Shown: one piece after another, positions 48,326-57,330 of the stretch
Position numbering within the stretch: the first letter of the stretch is position 1
How the letters are laid out: every line of letters starts with the position of its first letter
Origin: Sedimenticola sp.
GTDB taxonomy: Bacteria; Pseudomonadota; Gammaproteobacteria; Chromatiales; Chromatiaceae
Direction: 5' to 3'
Length of the DNA: 64,000 nt
NCBI GenBank assembly: GCA_027026755.1
Contig: JALVNE010000352.1
Location: 1 to 64,000, forward strand
The notes under the pieces: generated by a model
What the model saw: only the letters and a program-made list of their open reading frames with translations
The model's database searches: none
Told to the model about the DNA's origin: nothing
Translations under genes and position numbers: made by a program

Positions 48326-50206
48326 TCATGTTCCATTCCGCTCGTACAGCCCCTGGTCATGAGCCGGGATCATCAGGCGCTGGAAGTCATCCGGATCCAG
48401 GGGGTGGGAGAAATGATAACCCTGAAAATAGCGACATCCCAGGTTGCGCAGGAACAGGTACTCCGCCTCCCTCTCGATGCCTTCCGCAACCACCATCAAC
48501 CCCAGGGTGTCGGCGATATTGAGAATGGCGCTGATCAGTGCCTGGCTTTCCCCGTCATCACAGACGTTGCGCACGAACTCACGATCGATTTTCAGCTCCT
48601 TCACCGGCAGCTGCTTCAGGTAGCTGAGAGAGGAGTAGCCCGTACCAAAATCATCCATGGAAAAGTGGATTCCCAGGTGCTGTAATTCATCCATGGCGGC
48701 AACGACGCTACGTACTTCGGCGGCAATCACGGTTTCGGTGATCTCGAATACCACCACGTTCAGCAGTTCCGGCAAGAGGAAACGCTCTGCCAGCATCCGC
48801 ACATGATCCACGAAATCATGATGCAGCAGTTGCCGTACACTGATGTTGACGGAAAACTGTTGCAGTTTCAGTCCCTGTTCATGCCATTTGCTCAAGGTGG
48901 AAAAGGCCGTGGCCAGGATATGTTCCCCCAGGCGGATGATCAGCCCCGTCTGCTCGGCAATGGGAATGAAACGGTCAGGAGGCACCTCTCCCAGGGTGCC
49001 GCTGGTCCAGCGCGCCAGGCACTCGGCGCCCACGATGCACTTTTCCTCATCCACGATGGGCTGATAGCAAAGACGGATCTCGTCGTTTTCCAGGGCAAAA
49101 TGCAGCAGGCGTTCGATCTGCAGATGCAGCTCCACGCGCCGGGATACCTCCTCGTTGAACAACACCACGCCATCCCTGCCTGCGCCCTTGGCTTCGTACA
49201 TGGCAATATCCGCTTCGCGGACAAGACTGCCGGAATCCTGTTCTTCATGAGAAAACACACGCACGCCAATGCTTGCGCTGATGTAGATCCTGTGTCCGGA
49301 AACAACATAGGTTTCCTTGAGCCGGGACAACAGGGCCTCAGCCAATTCCAGGGCATGGCGCTCGCAGGATTCGGTATGGAGATACTCTTCGCCGATGACA
49401 ATGAATTCATCCCCCCCCAGGCGCGCCAGGCAGCAGTCGCGGGGCACCGTCCAGCGCATGCGCTTGGCCACTTCTTCCAGCAGCCGGTCACCCACAGCAT
49501 GCCCCAGGGAGTCGTTGACGGTCTTGAAATGATCCAGGTCCACGAGCAGCAGGAAGGAGCAACCCCGGGTTTCCTTCAGGTCCATCATCATCTGCTGAAG
49601 CCGCTCCATGAAATGCTGCCGATTGTTCAGCCCGGTCAACAGATCATGGGCCGCCTGCCGGTGTGTGGTTTCCAGCAGGCTGTAGGTACTGGAGGCGGCA
49701 TAGTAGAGCACGCCCCCAAGTATGCTGGCAAAAATGCTCAGCACATAGCCATACCATTCACCAATGCCGGCAAAATAGATCACCAGCAACAGCATCATTA
49801 GCGGAACGATGGGCCGATACAGACTGGGCACGGGGTACAGAAAGGAAGCAGCAACCGTGGTCGCGCCAATCTGCGTGAATATGGCGATGTAATGCAGGTT
49901 GAAACTGCTCTCCCTGACATAGATGACGAATATCAGCGCCCAGAGCAGAAAGAACACATAGACGAACAGCATCACCTTCCGGCACCAGCGGCGCAGTTCC
50001 CTTTCTCCCATGAGCTTGGACTTGAAATGGTGGTACAGCCACAGGCCACGCAGGGAAACCAGGACATTCAGCCCGTACCAGATGGCTGCCGGCCAGACCA
50101 CACCCGCCATCCAGCCGAGGAATATATATCCCAGGCCAGGAAACAGCGACAACATCACCATGACGGGGATCTGCCGGTGAAGAAATCTGCAAAATTGTGG
50201 TTCCAT
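48326..50206 (-). CDS. Membrane GGDEF-EAL protein
   Basis: From the ATG at 50206 the product is 626 residues; a TTG nine bases upstream is an alternative, and neither has a clear ribosome site. About five to six N-terminal hydrophobic helices (to about residue 165) precede a GGDEF domain (DLLTGLNNRQHFMERL, LARLGGDEFIVIGEE) and an EAL domain. The signature EAL reads ECL (GAECLARW), while DDFGTGYSS, the ETV glutamate and EGIE are intact. Both activities are plausible, so it may switch between making and degrading c-di-GMP. Confidence 0.92.
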   Translation of the reverse strand: MEPQFCRFLHRQIPVMVMLSLFPGLGYIFLGWMAGVVWPAAIWYGLNVLVSLRGLWLYHHFKSKLMGERELRRWCRKVMLFVYVFFLLWALIFVIYVRESSFNLHYIAIFTQIGATTVAASFLYPVPSLYRPIVPLMMLLLVIYFAGIGEWYGYVLSIFASILGGVLYYAASSTYSLLETTHRQAAHDLLTGLNNRQHFMERLQQMMMDLKETRGCSFLLLVDLDHFKTVNDSLGHAVGDRLLEEVAKRMRWTVPRDCCLARLGGDEFIVIGEEYLHTESCERHALELAEALLSRLKETYVVSGHRIYISASIGVRVFSHEEQDSGSLVREADIAMYEAKGAGRDGVVLFNEEVSRRVELHLQIERLLHFALENDEIRLCYQPIVDEEKCIVGAECLARWTSGTLGEVPPDRFIPIAEQTGLIIRLGEHILATAFSTLSKWHEQGLKLQQFSVNISVRQLLHHDFVDHVRMLAERFLLPELLNVVVFEITETVIAAEVRSVVAAMDELQHLGIHFSMDDFGTGYSSLSYLKQLPVKELKIDREFVRNVCDDGESQALISAILNIADTLGLMVVAEGIEREAEYLFLRNLGCRYFQGYHFSHPLDPDDFQRLMIPAHDQGLYERNGT

Positions 50207-50690
50207 ATGAGTCAAATTATAAGACAGCCTGACGGCAGCCGGGCATGTACATTACCGAACAATGGGGAAACAAGTGTTCCAGGGAACAGCGGAAAAATTC
50301 AGAGCCTTCTCCGGCACAGGACGTTGGCGGTATAATCAGTTGCTGCAAGCAGTTGATTTTGAAGAAAGCCATAGACCGAATTTGCAGGGCAGCGCCTCCG
50401 GGTAAAGCAGGAATGGCTGTTGTCCGGACTTCCCCGGCCTCCTGGCGCACCGGCTATCCTCATAAGTTGAAAGACATCACTTTCCGTTACAGAGATTCAG
50501 GATAGGCTTTTCCTTCAGGGGACATCCTGCACACGGCAACGCCAGCGGATTCCCGAACATGGTATTTACCCGGACAATACGATTAAACTTCCGGTGACAA
50601 TAGCCGGCAATCCGCCGGGCATTTTCTGACGGATGCCGGCCACAGCCGAGGTCACCATGAATGAGAAGAGGGTCATATTGACATAGGACT
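50207..50690. other. 484-bp intergenic region between divergent genes
   Basis: It separates the GGDEF-EAL gene from the FHA operon. The only clear signals are a TATAAT at 50333-50338 with no convincing -35 and a TAGGA ribosome site before the FHA ATG. I checked for RNase P, tmRNA, 6S RNA and c-di-GMP riboswitch landmarks and saw none. Confidence 0.5.
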
Positions 50691-51398
50691 ATGGCTTACT
50701 TGCGCGTATACCTGAACAATGCATTGCTGGACCAATTCGAACTCACGGACGACACCCTCACCATTGGGCGGGCACGTGACAACGATATCGTTCTGGACAA
50801 CCCAGGCGTGTCTTCCCATCATGCCGTGGTCAAGGCGAAAGGCATAGGTCATGTACTGGTGGACCGGAACAGCACCAATGGCACTTTCATCAACAACAAG
50901 CGCATCAAGGAGCAGGAACTGGCCTTCAGGGACGAGATCCAGATCTACAACTTCGTTCTCAAGTACATGCCCCGGGCCCGCCTGGCTGCCACGGAGGAGC
51001 AAGAAGCCAGCACCACACCCACGGAACACGCGGCCACGGTGGAAATCGCCATTTCCGACGTGAATGCCTTGAAGAAACTGCGCAAGCGCAAGAAAGTGGG
51101 GCAGCTCATCCACCTGGATCAGGGCCGGCAGGCCGATCGGCACGTCCTCAGGGAAATACACTGTTCACTGGGGCGTGCCCGGGATGCAGACATCCGGATC
51201 GGCGGCTGGTTCGCACCAAAGACGGCTGCCATCATCGTCAGACAACACAACGCCTACCATCTGATTCCACAAAAACGAGGCAAGGTAAAAATCAATGGAA
51301 TGCCGGTCACCGCTGAAAGCGTACTCAAGCCAGGGGATCACATCTCCGTCAGGGGTAAGGACTACCTGTTCCAATATACCTCCAGCCATGGCAGCTGA
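50691..51398 (+). CDS. FHA domain protein
   Basis: The 235-residue protein has an intact N-terminal FHA domain (TIGRARDNDIVLDNPGVSSH, then NSTNGTFIN), which should bind phosphothreonine. A second, degenerate FHA-like region (CSLGRARDADIRIGG to GDHISVRGKDYLFQY) lacks the SxxH pair. A basic segment ALKKLRKRKKV links them. Its end overlaps the kinase gene start by 11 bases, so it is probably the phospho-reader of that kinase. Confidence 0.88.
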   Translation: MAYLRVYLNNALLDQFELTDDTLTIGRARDNDIVLDNPGVSSHHAVVKAKGIGHVLVDRNSTNGTFINNKRIKEQELAFRDEIQIYNFVLKYMPRARLAATEEQEASTTPTEHAATVEIAISDVNALKKLRKRKKVGQLIHLDQGRQADRHVLREIHCSLGRARDADIRIGGWFAPKTAAIIVRQHNAYHLIPQKRGKVKINGMPVTAESVLKPGDHISVRGKDYLFQYTSSHGS

Positions 51399-53190
51399 CG
51401 ATTCGGTTCCTCATATCCCTGGATACAGAATCCTCAATCTTATTGGCCGTGGCGCCAATGCGACGGTATACCTGGCACTGCAGGAATCGCTGAACCGCCA
51501 TGTGGCGCTGAAGATCCTGCAGAAATTCGAGTGCCCGGCGCAAGCCGTGCGTTTTTTCAACGAGGGCCAGATCGTCGCCTCCATGAATCATCCCAATATC
51601 ATCACCATCTATGATATCGGGTCCGTGGGCAGCCAGCAGTACATCGCCATGGAATACCTGGACGGGGGCTCCCTCAGAGACAGAATCAAGGAGCATCCCT
51701 CTCCCGCTGAGGCCCTCGACATCGTGCAGGCCATTGGCAGCGCCCTGGAATTCGTTCACCAGGGGGGCATCGTGCATCGGGACATCAAGCCCGAGAACAT
51801 CCTCTTCCAGAAGGCAGGCATACCGAAAATCACCGATTTCGGGGTGGCCAAGGCCCTGGACAGGGACATGAACCTCACCATGGACGGCACCGCCCTGGGC
51901 AGCCCATACTATCTGAGTCCGGAGCAGGCCGAAGGCAAGGATCTGGATGGCAGGTCCGACATCTATTCCCTGGGCGTCATCCTGTTCGAGATGCTGGCTG
52001 GGCGCAAACCTTACCTGGGAGAATCCCAGATCGAGGTCATCTTTGGTCACCTGAACAAGCCTATCCCTTCTTTGCCGGAGGAGCACAGGCATTACCAGGC
52101 CCTGGTGGACAAGATGATGGCCAAGAGTGCGGATGAGCGTTTTTCCTCCGCCGGGGAGATGCTGGAATACATGAATGCCCTGCGCAGCCTTGGCAGGGAT
52201 GCCCCCGGGAAGGCAGCCGATTCGGGGCGGCGTTCCCGTTCCACCACATCCGGACGGACTGGCAGCACGACCGCCTTTCTGAGCGCTCATCCCTGGTTGT
52301 CTTCCCTGGCAGCCCTGGCCCTGGCCGGTGTTGCTGCAGCCCTGCTGTTGCCAGCTTCTCCCCCGCCCCCTTCTCCGTCCGGAAGCCCTGCCACCCAGGG
52401 GGGCAGTATCGGGCCGGTGACCCAAAGCGAGCCAACTATGGCAGGCAACCCGTCGCCTGCAAACACTCCTCCCCCGGATCAGCCAGTCACGGATGTGCAG
52501 GATTCCAGCACCGTCTCTTCCCCGGCGGAAGCTCCCGCCGACGAGACGTCGCCTGACAGCCTGGCCGGGCGCACTGCAGAAAACACGGCGGCGGAACCGG
52601 AAGCCGTACATCCTGATGCCATGGAAGAACAGCTTCCGCCAGCAGCATCGCCCGCCGAAGCACCGAAAGTCGTCCAGGCCGGGGAGAATATCTCCCCTGA
52701 GGGGCCCCCGCTGGAAGCTGCTGTCGCGGCCAGCGCAGCTGATGAATCACCATCCGCACAGGAGCAGATGGACATTTCTGCAAAGGTGGAAGAACTGCTG
52801 TCCCAGGCGGACGCAGCCCTGAAGAAATATCGTCTCACCAGTCCCAGGACCAGCAGCGCCTACCATTATTACAGGGAAGTGCTGAAGCTGGACCCCCATA
52901 ACAAAAAGGCTTCCAGGGGAATCCGGAGGATTGCCGATCGCTACAGCACGCTGGCAGACAAGGCGTTGAAGAAAGGTGACGAAAAAAAATCCCGAGCCTA
53001 CGTCAAGCGGGGACTGAGCCTGAGCCCGCGCAACAGAAATCTCCTGGCCATGCAGCGGCGCCTCGATGAACTGGAAGCCGCCCGACTGGCTCCGCCACCA
53101 CCCCGCCAGCCCGAGCCGGTCAAGCCTCCTCCCCCGCCGAAACCCGAGCCCGTGAACTCCAGTTTGCAGCTCCTGGAGTCCTTGGAGTAA
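51388..53190 (+). CDS. Hanks-type serine/threonine protein kinase, membrane-anchored
   Basis: The ATG at 51388 gives 600 residues. The kinase domain (about 10-270) has the glycine loop GRGANATVYLAL, the Lys in VALKILQ, HRDIKPENILF, DFGVAK and the GSPYYLSPEQAEG activation segment, all intact. A basic, Ser/Arg-rich linker leads to one transmembrane helix (about 300-322), an Ala/Pro-rich extracytoplasmic stretch, and a region of two helical TPR-like repeats with a proline-rich tail. It probably senses an envelope signal and phosphorylates cytoplasmic targets. It lies between the FHA and PP2C genes. Confidence 0.93.
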   Translation: MAADDSVPHIPGYRILNLIGRGANATVYLALQESLNRHVALKILQKFECPAQAVRFFNEGQIVASMNHPNIITIYDIGSVGSQQYIAMEYLDGGSLRDRIKEHPSPAEALDIVQAIGSALEFVHQGGIVHRDIKPENILFQKAGIPKITDFGVAKALDRDMNLTMDGTALGSPYYLSPEQAEGKDLDGRSDIYSLGVILFEMLAGRKPYLGESQIEVIFGHLNKPIPSLPEEHRHYQALVDKMMAKSADERFSSAGEMLEYMNALRSLGRDAPGKAADSGRRSRSTTSGRTGSTTAFLSAHPWLSSLAALALAGVAAALLLPASPPPPSPSGSPATQGGSIGPVTQSEPTMAGNPSPANTPPPDQPVTDVQDSSTVSSPAEAPADETSPDSLAGRTAENTAAEPEAVHPDAMEEQLPPAASPAEAPKVVQAGENISPEGPPLEAAVAASAADESPSAQEQMDISAKVEELLSQADAALKKYRLTSPRTSSAYHYYREVLKLDPHNKKASRGIRRIADRYSTLADKALKKGDEKKSRAYVKRGLSLSPRNRNLLAMQRRLDELEAARLAPPPPRQPEPVKPPPPPKPEPVNSSLQLLESLE

Positions 53191-53224
53191 GGTTGAATCA
53201 TGGAACCAGGGAACAAATGACAAC

Positions 53225-53977
53225 ATGGGCTGGGAGTTCGCGCAGGGCTCGGACATAGGCGGTCGCCCCGAGCAACAGGACGCCTATTCCATCCTGGATC
53301 ACATGGGCAGCTACCTGCTGGTGCTGGCAGATGGCATGGGCGGTCGTGAAGAGGGCGCGGCAGCCTCGGATGCCGTCATCGAGACTGCACATACCCGCTT
53401 CTATTCTCCCCACCGCGCTTACCCCGAGCAATTTCTCAAACGCCTGTGCATGGAGGCCCACCGCCGCATATGCAAGCTCGGGCAGAACCACGACAAGTTG
53501 TCCGGCAGCACGGTCGTATTTCTCTACCTTCAAGAGAAGGCAGCCTACTGGGCTCACGTGGGTGATTCCCGGCTCTATCATTTCCAGAATGATCGCCTGC
53601 TGTACCACACCACCGACCATTCGCTGGTGGAGCTTCAGCAGCAGGAAAGCACCTTTGGCAACAATGCGGAAACCAATCAGCTCTACATGTGCCTGGGAGG
53701 AAGCAACGCTGTGGAGCCGGAAATCAACGCCGCCGGCCTGGGCAACGACGATATATTCCTGTTGTGCAGTGACGGCTTCTGGAATGAAGTGGACCCCGAT
53801 GAGATGCTGCAGCAACTCAGGCTGCCTGGCACTCTGCAGTATCACGCGGACATGTTGATCCGCACGGCGGCAGAACGAGGAGGCAGCAACGCCGACAACA
53901 TCAGTCTGCTCATTGCCCGGCGGAGGCAGAAACAACGCCTGCCGAAGCTGGTAAGGAAGCTATTCAACAAAAACTGA
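53225..53977 (+). CDS. PP2C-family serine/threonine phosphatase
   Basis: The 250-residue product carries the PP2C metal-binding motifs: RPEQQDAYSI, LADGMGGREEGAAASDAV, WAHVGDSRLYHF, LLCSDGFWNEV and GGSNADNISLLIARR. It should reverse the adjacent kinase. The 3' end overlaps the opposing hyuA-like gene by 18 bases. Confidence 0.92.
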   Translation: MGWEFAQGSDIGGRPEQQDAYSILDHMGSYLLVLADGMGGREEGAAASDAVIETAHTRFYSPHRAYPEQFLKRLCMEAHRRICKLGQNHDKLSGSTVVFLYLQEKAAYWAHVGDSRLYHFQNDRLLYHTTDHSLVELQQQESTFGNNAETNQLYMCLGGSNAVEPEINAAGLGNDDIFLLCSDGFWNEVDPDEMLQQLRLPGTLQYHADMLIRTAAERGGSNADNISLLIARRRQKQRLPKLVRKLFNKN

Positions 53978-55942
53978 AGCCCTGCGCTCCAGGATCAGAT
54001 TGCCTATCCCGTCCACCTGGCAGGTCCAACCCTGCGCCAACCAGGTGGTGGCCACCCGTTCAGCGATCAACGCCGGGCCTTGGATTTCCTGGCCCGCCAC
54101 GAGCCGGTCGCGGGAAAAACAGGGCACGGGCTGTTGCTCTCCATGAACGGCGCAGTATTCAAATGCGCTCCCCGGTTTTCCCTTTCCGGCCATCACCGGC
54201 TGTACGGGAAGCGCTGCGCCGCGCATCGCTGTCCGCAGGTTCACCAGCTCCAGGGGTAATTCCATGCTGTGCCCGTAGCGCCGGGCGTGCAAGGCATGGA
54301 ATGCCCGAGCCACCCCGGCAATACTGCTCCAGGGAATATTCAGGGTGTAGGACTGCCCCTGGTAACGTACATCCAGTGACCCTTGGACACTGCACTGTTC
54401 CCGGGAGATGCCTTCCGCCTCCATGGAAGCCAGTGCCTCGGCGGCAAGCCTGTCCAGGGCATCCTGGACATCCTTCTCCCGTAGTGTGTCCAGGGGCGCG
54501 AGCCAAGTGCGTGACAACTGGCGTCCGGGAGGCGCCACCAGCATGCCCAGGGCGGACAGCACCCCCCCATGGACCGGCACCATGGCTTGCTGCATGCCCA
54601 GGGACTCCGCCAGGGCGCATACGTGCAGACCCCCGGCGCCACCAAAGGAAACCAGGGTGAAGCCCGCTGGATTCACGCCACGCTGTACGGATATGGTGCG
54701 CAAGGCCCTTGCCATGTGCTCGTTGGCGACACGGATCACTGCCTGCGCAGCTTCCCGGCCCGTGGTCCCCATGGCAGCCGCCAGTTTCTCCATCGCGGCT
54801 GTCGAGGCATCTACGTTCAGGGACATGTCACCGCCGAGAAAGGCGCCGGGCAACAGACGTCCCAGCAGCAGATTGGCGTCGGTCACCGTGGGCCGGCTTC
54901 CGCCCCGGCCATAGCAGGCAGGACCGGGATCAGCACCGGCGGATTCGGGCCCCACTTGCAACATGCCGCCTTCATCCAGCCAGGCGATGGAGCCGCCCCC
55001 GGCGCCTATGGTATGCATGTCCACCATGGGTACGGCCACCGGCCAGCCGCCGATGCGGCCTTCCGTGGTCAGCTGGGGTTCGCCATCGATGAGCGCCACG
55101 TCGGTGGATGTCCCCCCCATGTCGAAACTCAACAGTTTCTCCCTGCCGGCCTGTTTGCCCAGATGACCGGTGGCCACCAGCCCGCCTGCCGGACCGGACA
55201 ACAACATGCGCACGGCCTGTTCACCGGCCTGTCCGGCGGCAACGGTATCGCCGGAACTCTGCATCACCGACAAGCGGCTTCCCCTCAGCCCCTGCTGCAG
55301 CCGGTGCAGATAATTTTGCACCAGCGGCCCCACGCAGGCATTCAGCCAAGTGGCCATGCCCCGTTCATACTCACGGATTTCCGGTAGTACCCGGGATGAG
55401 AGGGAAACGAACACATCCTGCGGCAGCGCCGCGGCCAGTTTTCTTTCCGCGGCATCATCCAGCCAGGAAAACAGGAGATTCACGGCGACGGCCCCGGGGC
55501 GGTGTTCCTCGATGGTGGCCAGCAGCACACGCAGGTCTTCCTCGGTAACCGGCTCCAGCAGCTCTCCCTGAGCAGACAAACGTCCCCCGGTTTCTATGCA
55601 CAGCTCCCGCGGCACGGGCAGTGCTGGGGCAGGCGGCTGAAAGTCGTACAGACGGCGACGGTTCTGTCGCCCGATGCTCAGCAAGTCGGCAAATCCGCGG
55701 TTGGTGACGAACAAGGTCTTCACCCCTTTGCCTTCCAGCACGGCATTGGTGGCCACGGTGGAGCCATGCACGATGCGCAGGTCTTCAGGTTCCAGCCCCA
55801 GGTCCCGGATACCCTGGAGGATTGCCTGCTCCGGTGCCTGAGGCGTGGACAACAGCTTGTGCACCCTGATCCGGCCCTCCCGCCAGAGCACGAAATCCGT
55901 GAAGGTGCCCCCCGTATCCACGCCCAGAAAAGCCGTCATCAC
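53960..55942 (-). CDS. Hydantoinase A / 5-oxoprolinase-type protein (HyuA)
   Basis: The 660-residue product belongs to the HyuA ATP-dependent amidohydrolase family: GVDTGGTFTDFVLWREGRI at the start, HGSTVATNAVLEGKG, a second phosphate-binding DMGGTSTDVALI, GAGGGSIAWLDEGG and GAGGLHVCALAESLG. Such proteins usually act with HyuB on hydantoins, 5-oxoproline or acetone-type substrates. No hyuB lies in the window, which is unusual. Its start overlaps marR by four bases (ATGA), so regulator and enzyme are cotranscribed. Confidence 0.9.
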   Translation of the reverse strand: MMTAFLGVDTGGTFTDFVLWREGRIRVHKLLSTPQAPEQAILQGIRDLGLEPEDLRIVHGSTVATNAVLEGKGVKTLFVTNRGFADLLSIGRQNRRRLYDFQPPAPALPVPRELCIETGGRLSAQGELLEPVTEEDLRVLLATIEEHRPGAVAVNLLFSWLDDAAERKLAAALPQDVFVSLSSRVLPEIREYERGMATWLNACVGPLVQNYLHRLQQGLRGSRLSVMQSSGDTVAAGQAGEQAVRMLLSGPAGGLVATGHLGKQAGREKLLSFDMGGTSTDVALIDGEPQLTTEGRIGGWPVAVPMVDMHTIGAGGGSIAWLDEGGMLQVGPESAGADPGPACYGRGGSRPTVTDANLLLGRLLPGAFLGGDMSLNVDASTAAMEKLAAAMGTTGREAAQAVIRVANEHMARALRTISVQRGVNPAGFTLVSFGGAGGLHVCALAESLGMQQAMVPVHGGVLSALGMLVAPPGRQLSRTWLAPLDTLREKDVQDALDRLAAEALASMEAEGISREQCSVQGSLDVRYQGQSYTLNIPWSSIAGVARAFHALHARRYGHSMELPLELVNLRTAMRGAALPVQPVMAGKGKPGSAFEYCAVHGEQQPVPCFSRDRLVAGQEIQGPALIAERVATTWLAQGWTCQVDGIGNLILERRASVFVE

Positions 55943-56385
55943 ATATCCTCCGCGAGCAAGGCCATGACCTTTCGCCAGCCGGCCTCCGCCCCCGCGCCAG
56001 CCTGCCGGAAAGCCCCGGCCAGCTGTTGCCGCTGGCTTCCGGTCAGCGAGTCCTCCAGCCTGGCGCCTTTTGCCGTCAACCGGAGCCGCTTGCTGCGCCG
56101 GTCACGGCTATCGGCCTCCATGCGGACATGACCATCTTCCACCAGCCGCTTGAGAGGACGATGCAGATACTGCTTGCTGACTTTCATGATCCCCAGCAGC
56201 CCGTTGATGCTGCACCCGGGATTGCGCCCGACAAAATACAGGATGCGGTGATGCACCCGGGAATATCCCAGGGCCGCGAGCGTTTCATCAGGATGCGCCG
56301 TGATGGCGCGAAAACCGAAATGCAGCAGTTCCAGGGCCTGGTTCAGACGTTGCACGTCTGTTGCATCGTTTTTTAGGTCAACCAT
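55939..56385 (-). CDS. MarR family transcriptional regulator
   Basis: The 148-residue protein has a winged helix with GCSINGLLGIMKVSKQYLHR, then PLKRLVEDGHVRMEADSRDR and a C-terminal dimerisation helix. Its start codon lies inside a perfect GTCAA-N5-TTGAC palindrome and a second such palindrome sits in front of the divergent aminotransferase gene, so it probably autoregulates and controls both sides. The ligand is unknown. Confidence 0.88.
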   Translation of the reverse strand: MVDLKNDATDVQRLNQALELLHFGFRAITAHPDETLAALGYSRVHHRILYFVGRNPGCSINGLLGIMKVSKQYLHRPLKRLVEDGHVRMEADSRDRRSKRLRLTAKGARLEDSLTGSQRQQLAGAFRQAGAGAEAGWRKVMALLAEDM

Positions 56386-56391
56386 GTTGAC
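56377..56391. promoter_or_regulatory. Predicted MarR operator overlapping the marR start codon
   Basis: GTCAACCATGTTGAC is a perfect 15-bp palindrome (odd centre) containing the marR ATG. It shares GTCAA-N5-TTGAC with 56424-56438, 47 bp away. Confidence 0.65.
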
Positions 56392-56423
56392 ATTATACCG
56401 GAATCTGGCAGACTTGCTTATAG

Positions 56424-56438
56424 GTCAATATTATTGAC
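56424..56438. promoter_or_regulatory. Predicted MarR operator before the aminotransferase gene
   Basis: GTCAATATTATTGAC is a perfect 15-bp palindrome with the same GTCAA-N5-TTGAC half-sites, 17 bp before the aminotransferase ATG. Confidence 0.65.
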
Positions 56439-56454
56439 GTATTGTGAGGTTGGA

Positions 56455-57330
56455 ATGAACAAGGGCATCTGCTGGATGGAAGGAAAGATTCACCCTCTTT
56501 CAGAAGCGCGTGTTTCCGTGCGGGATCATGGCCTGCTATATGGCGACGGCGTTTTCGAGGGCGTGCGTTTTTATCACGGCAGACCCTTCATGCTTGGGGA
56601 ACATTTGGCGCGTCTTCAGGATTCCGCCCGCGCCATCGGCCTGGACTGCCCCTGGCAGCCGGAAGAACTGACGAACATCGTGACGGAAGTAGTGGCTGCG
56701 TTTTCATAAACCCAAGGATATCTGCGCATTCTGCTCACCCGTGGTGAAGGCGCCCTGGGCATAGATCCCAGTTCCTGCTCCCGGCCACAGCTCATCGTCA
56801 TTGCCGACAGTTTGCAGATGGTCGATCCGGCGGTACGCGAACAAGGCGTGGACCTCATCATTGCCTCCACCCGGCGCCTGCCGGCGGACGGACTGGATCC
56901 CCGCATCAAGAGCCTCAACTACCTGAACCATATCCTGGCGCGCATGGAGGCCGACCATGCCGGGGCCCACGAAGCCGTGCTGCTCAATACCCGGGGACAG
57001 GTGGCCGAAGGCACGGCGGACAACCTGTTCCTGGTGAGAAAGGGCGTGCTCCTGACCCCGCCCGTCACCGATGGCGCCCTTGAGGGCATCACCCGCCAGC
57101 TCATCCTGGACCTGGCCAGGGAAGAAGACCTGGCCGCCCGGGAACAGTCCCTGGCCCCCTATGATCTGTATACGGCAGACGAGTGTTTTCTTACAGGAAC
57201 CGGCGCGGAGCTGATACCGGTACGCAGTATCGATGGCAGAAAGCCACGGCAATGTCCCGGCCCCGTGTTTCAGCGGCTGTCCCGGTGTTTTCGCCATCAT
57301 ATCGACCAGCATTGCAGGAAAATCCCATGA
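56455..57330 (+). pseudogene. Class IV aminotransferase (IlvE/ADC-lyase-like) interrupted by an in-frame TAA
   Basis: The ATG at 56455 opens a frame that meets a TAA at 56707-56709 and then continues in the same frame to 57330. The first part has GLLYGDGVFEGVRFYHGRPF and LARLQDSARAIGLD; the second has GYLRILLTRGEGALGIDPSS, the PLP-lysine region IKSLNYLNHILARME and GQVAEGTADNLFLVRKGV. Without the stop this is a typical 291-codon PLP class IV enzyme (branched-chain aminotransferase or aminodeoxychorismate lyase type). Only one base change separates TAA from CAA. As sequenced it is a pseudogene unless the stop is read through. Confidence 0.8.

Noticed and set aside
50360-50440. Possible c-di-GMP (GEMM) riboswitch before the FHA operon
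   Set aside because: Only a GCCTCCGGG-like fragment is present; the conserved core and paired helices are absent.
56707-56709. Recoded stop codon, such as selenocysteine, in the aminotransferase gene
   Set aside because: The codon is TAA, not TGA, and no insertion element is visible; a point mutation is simpler.
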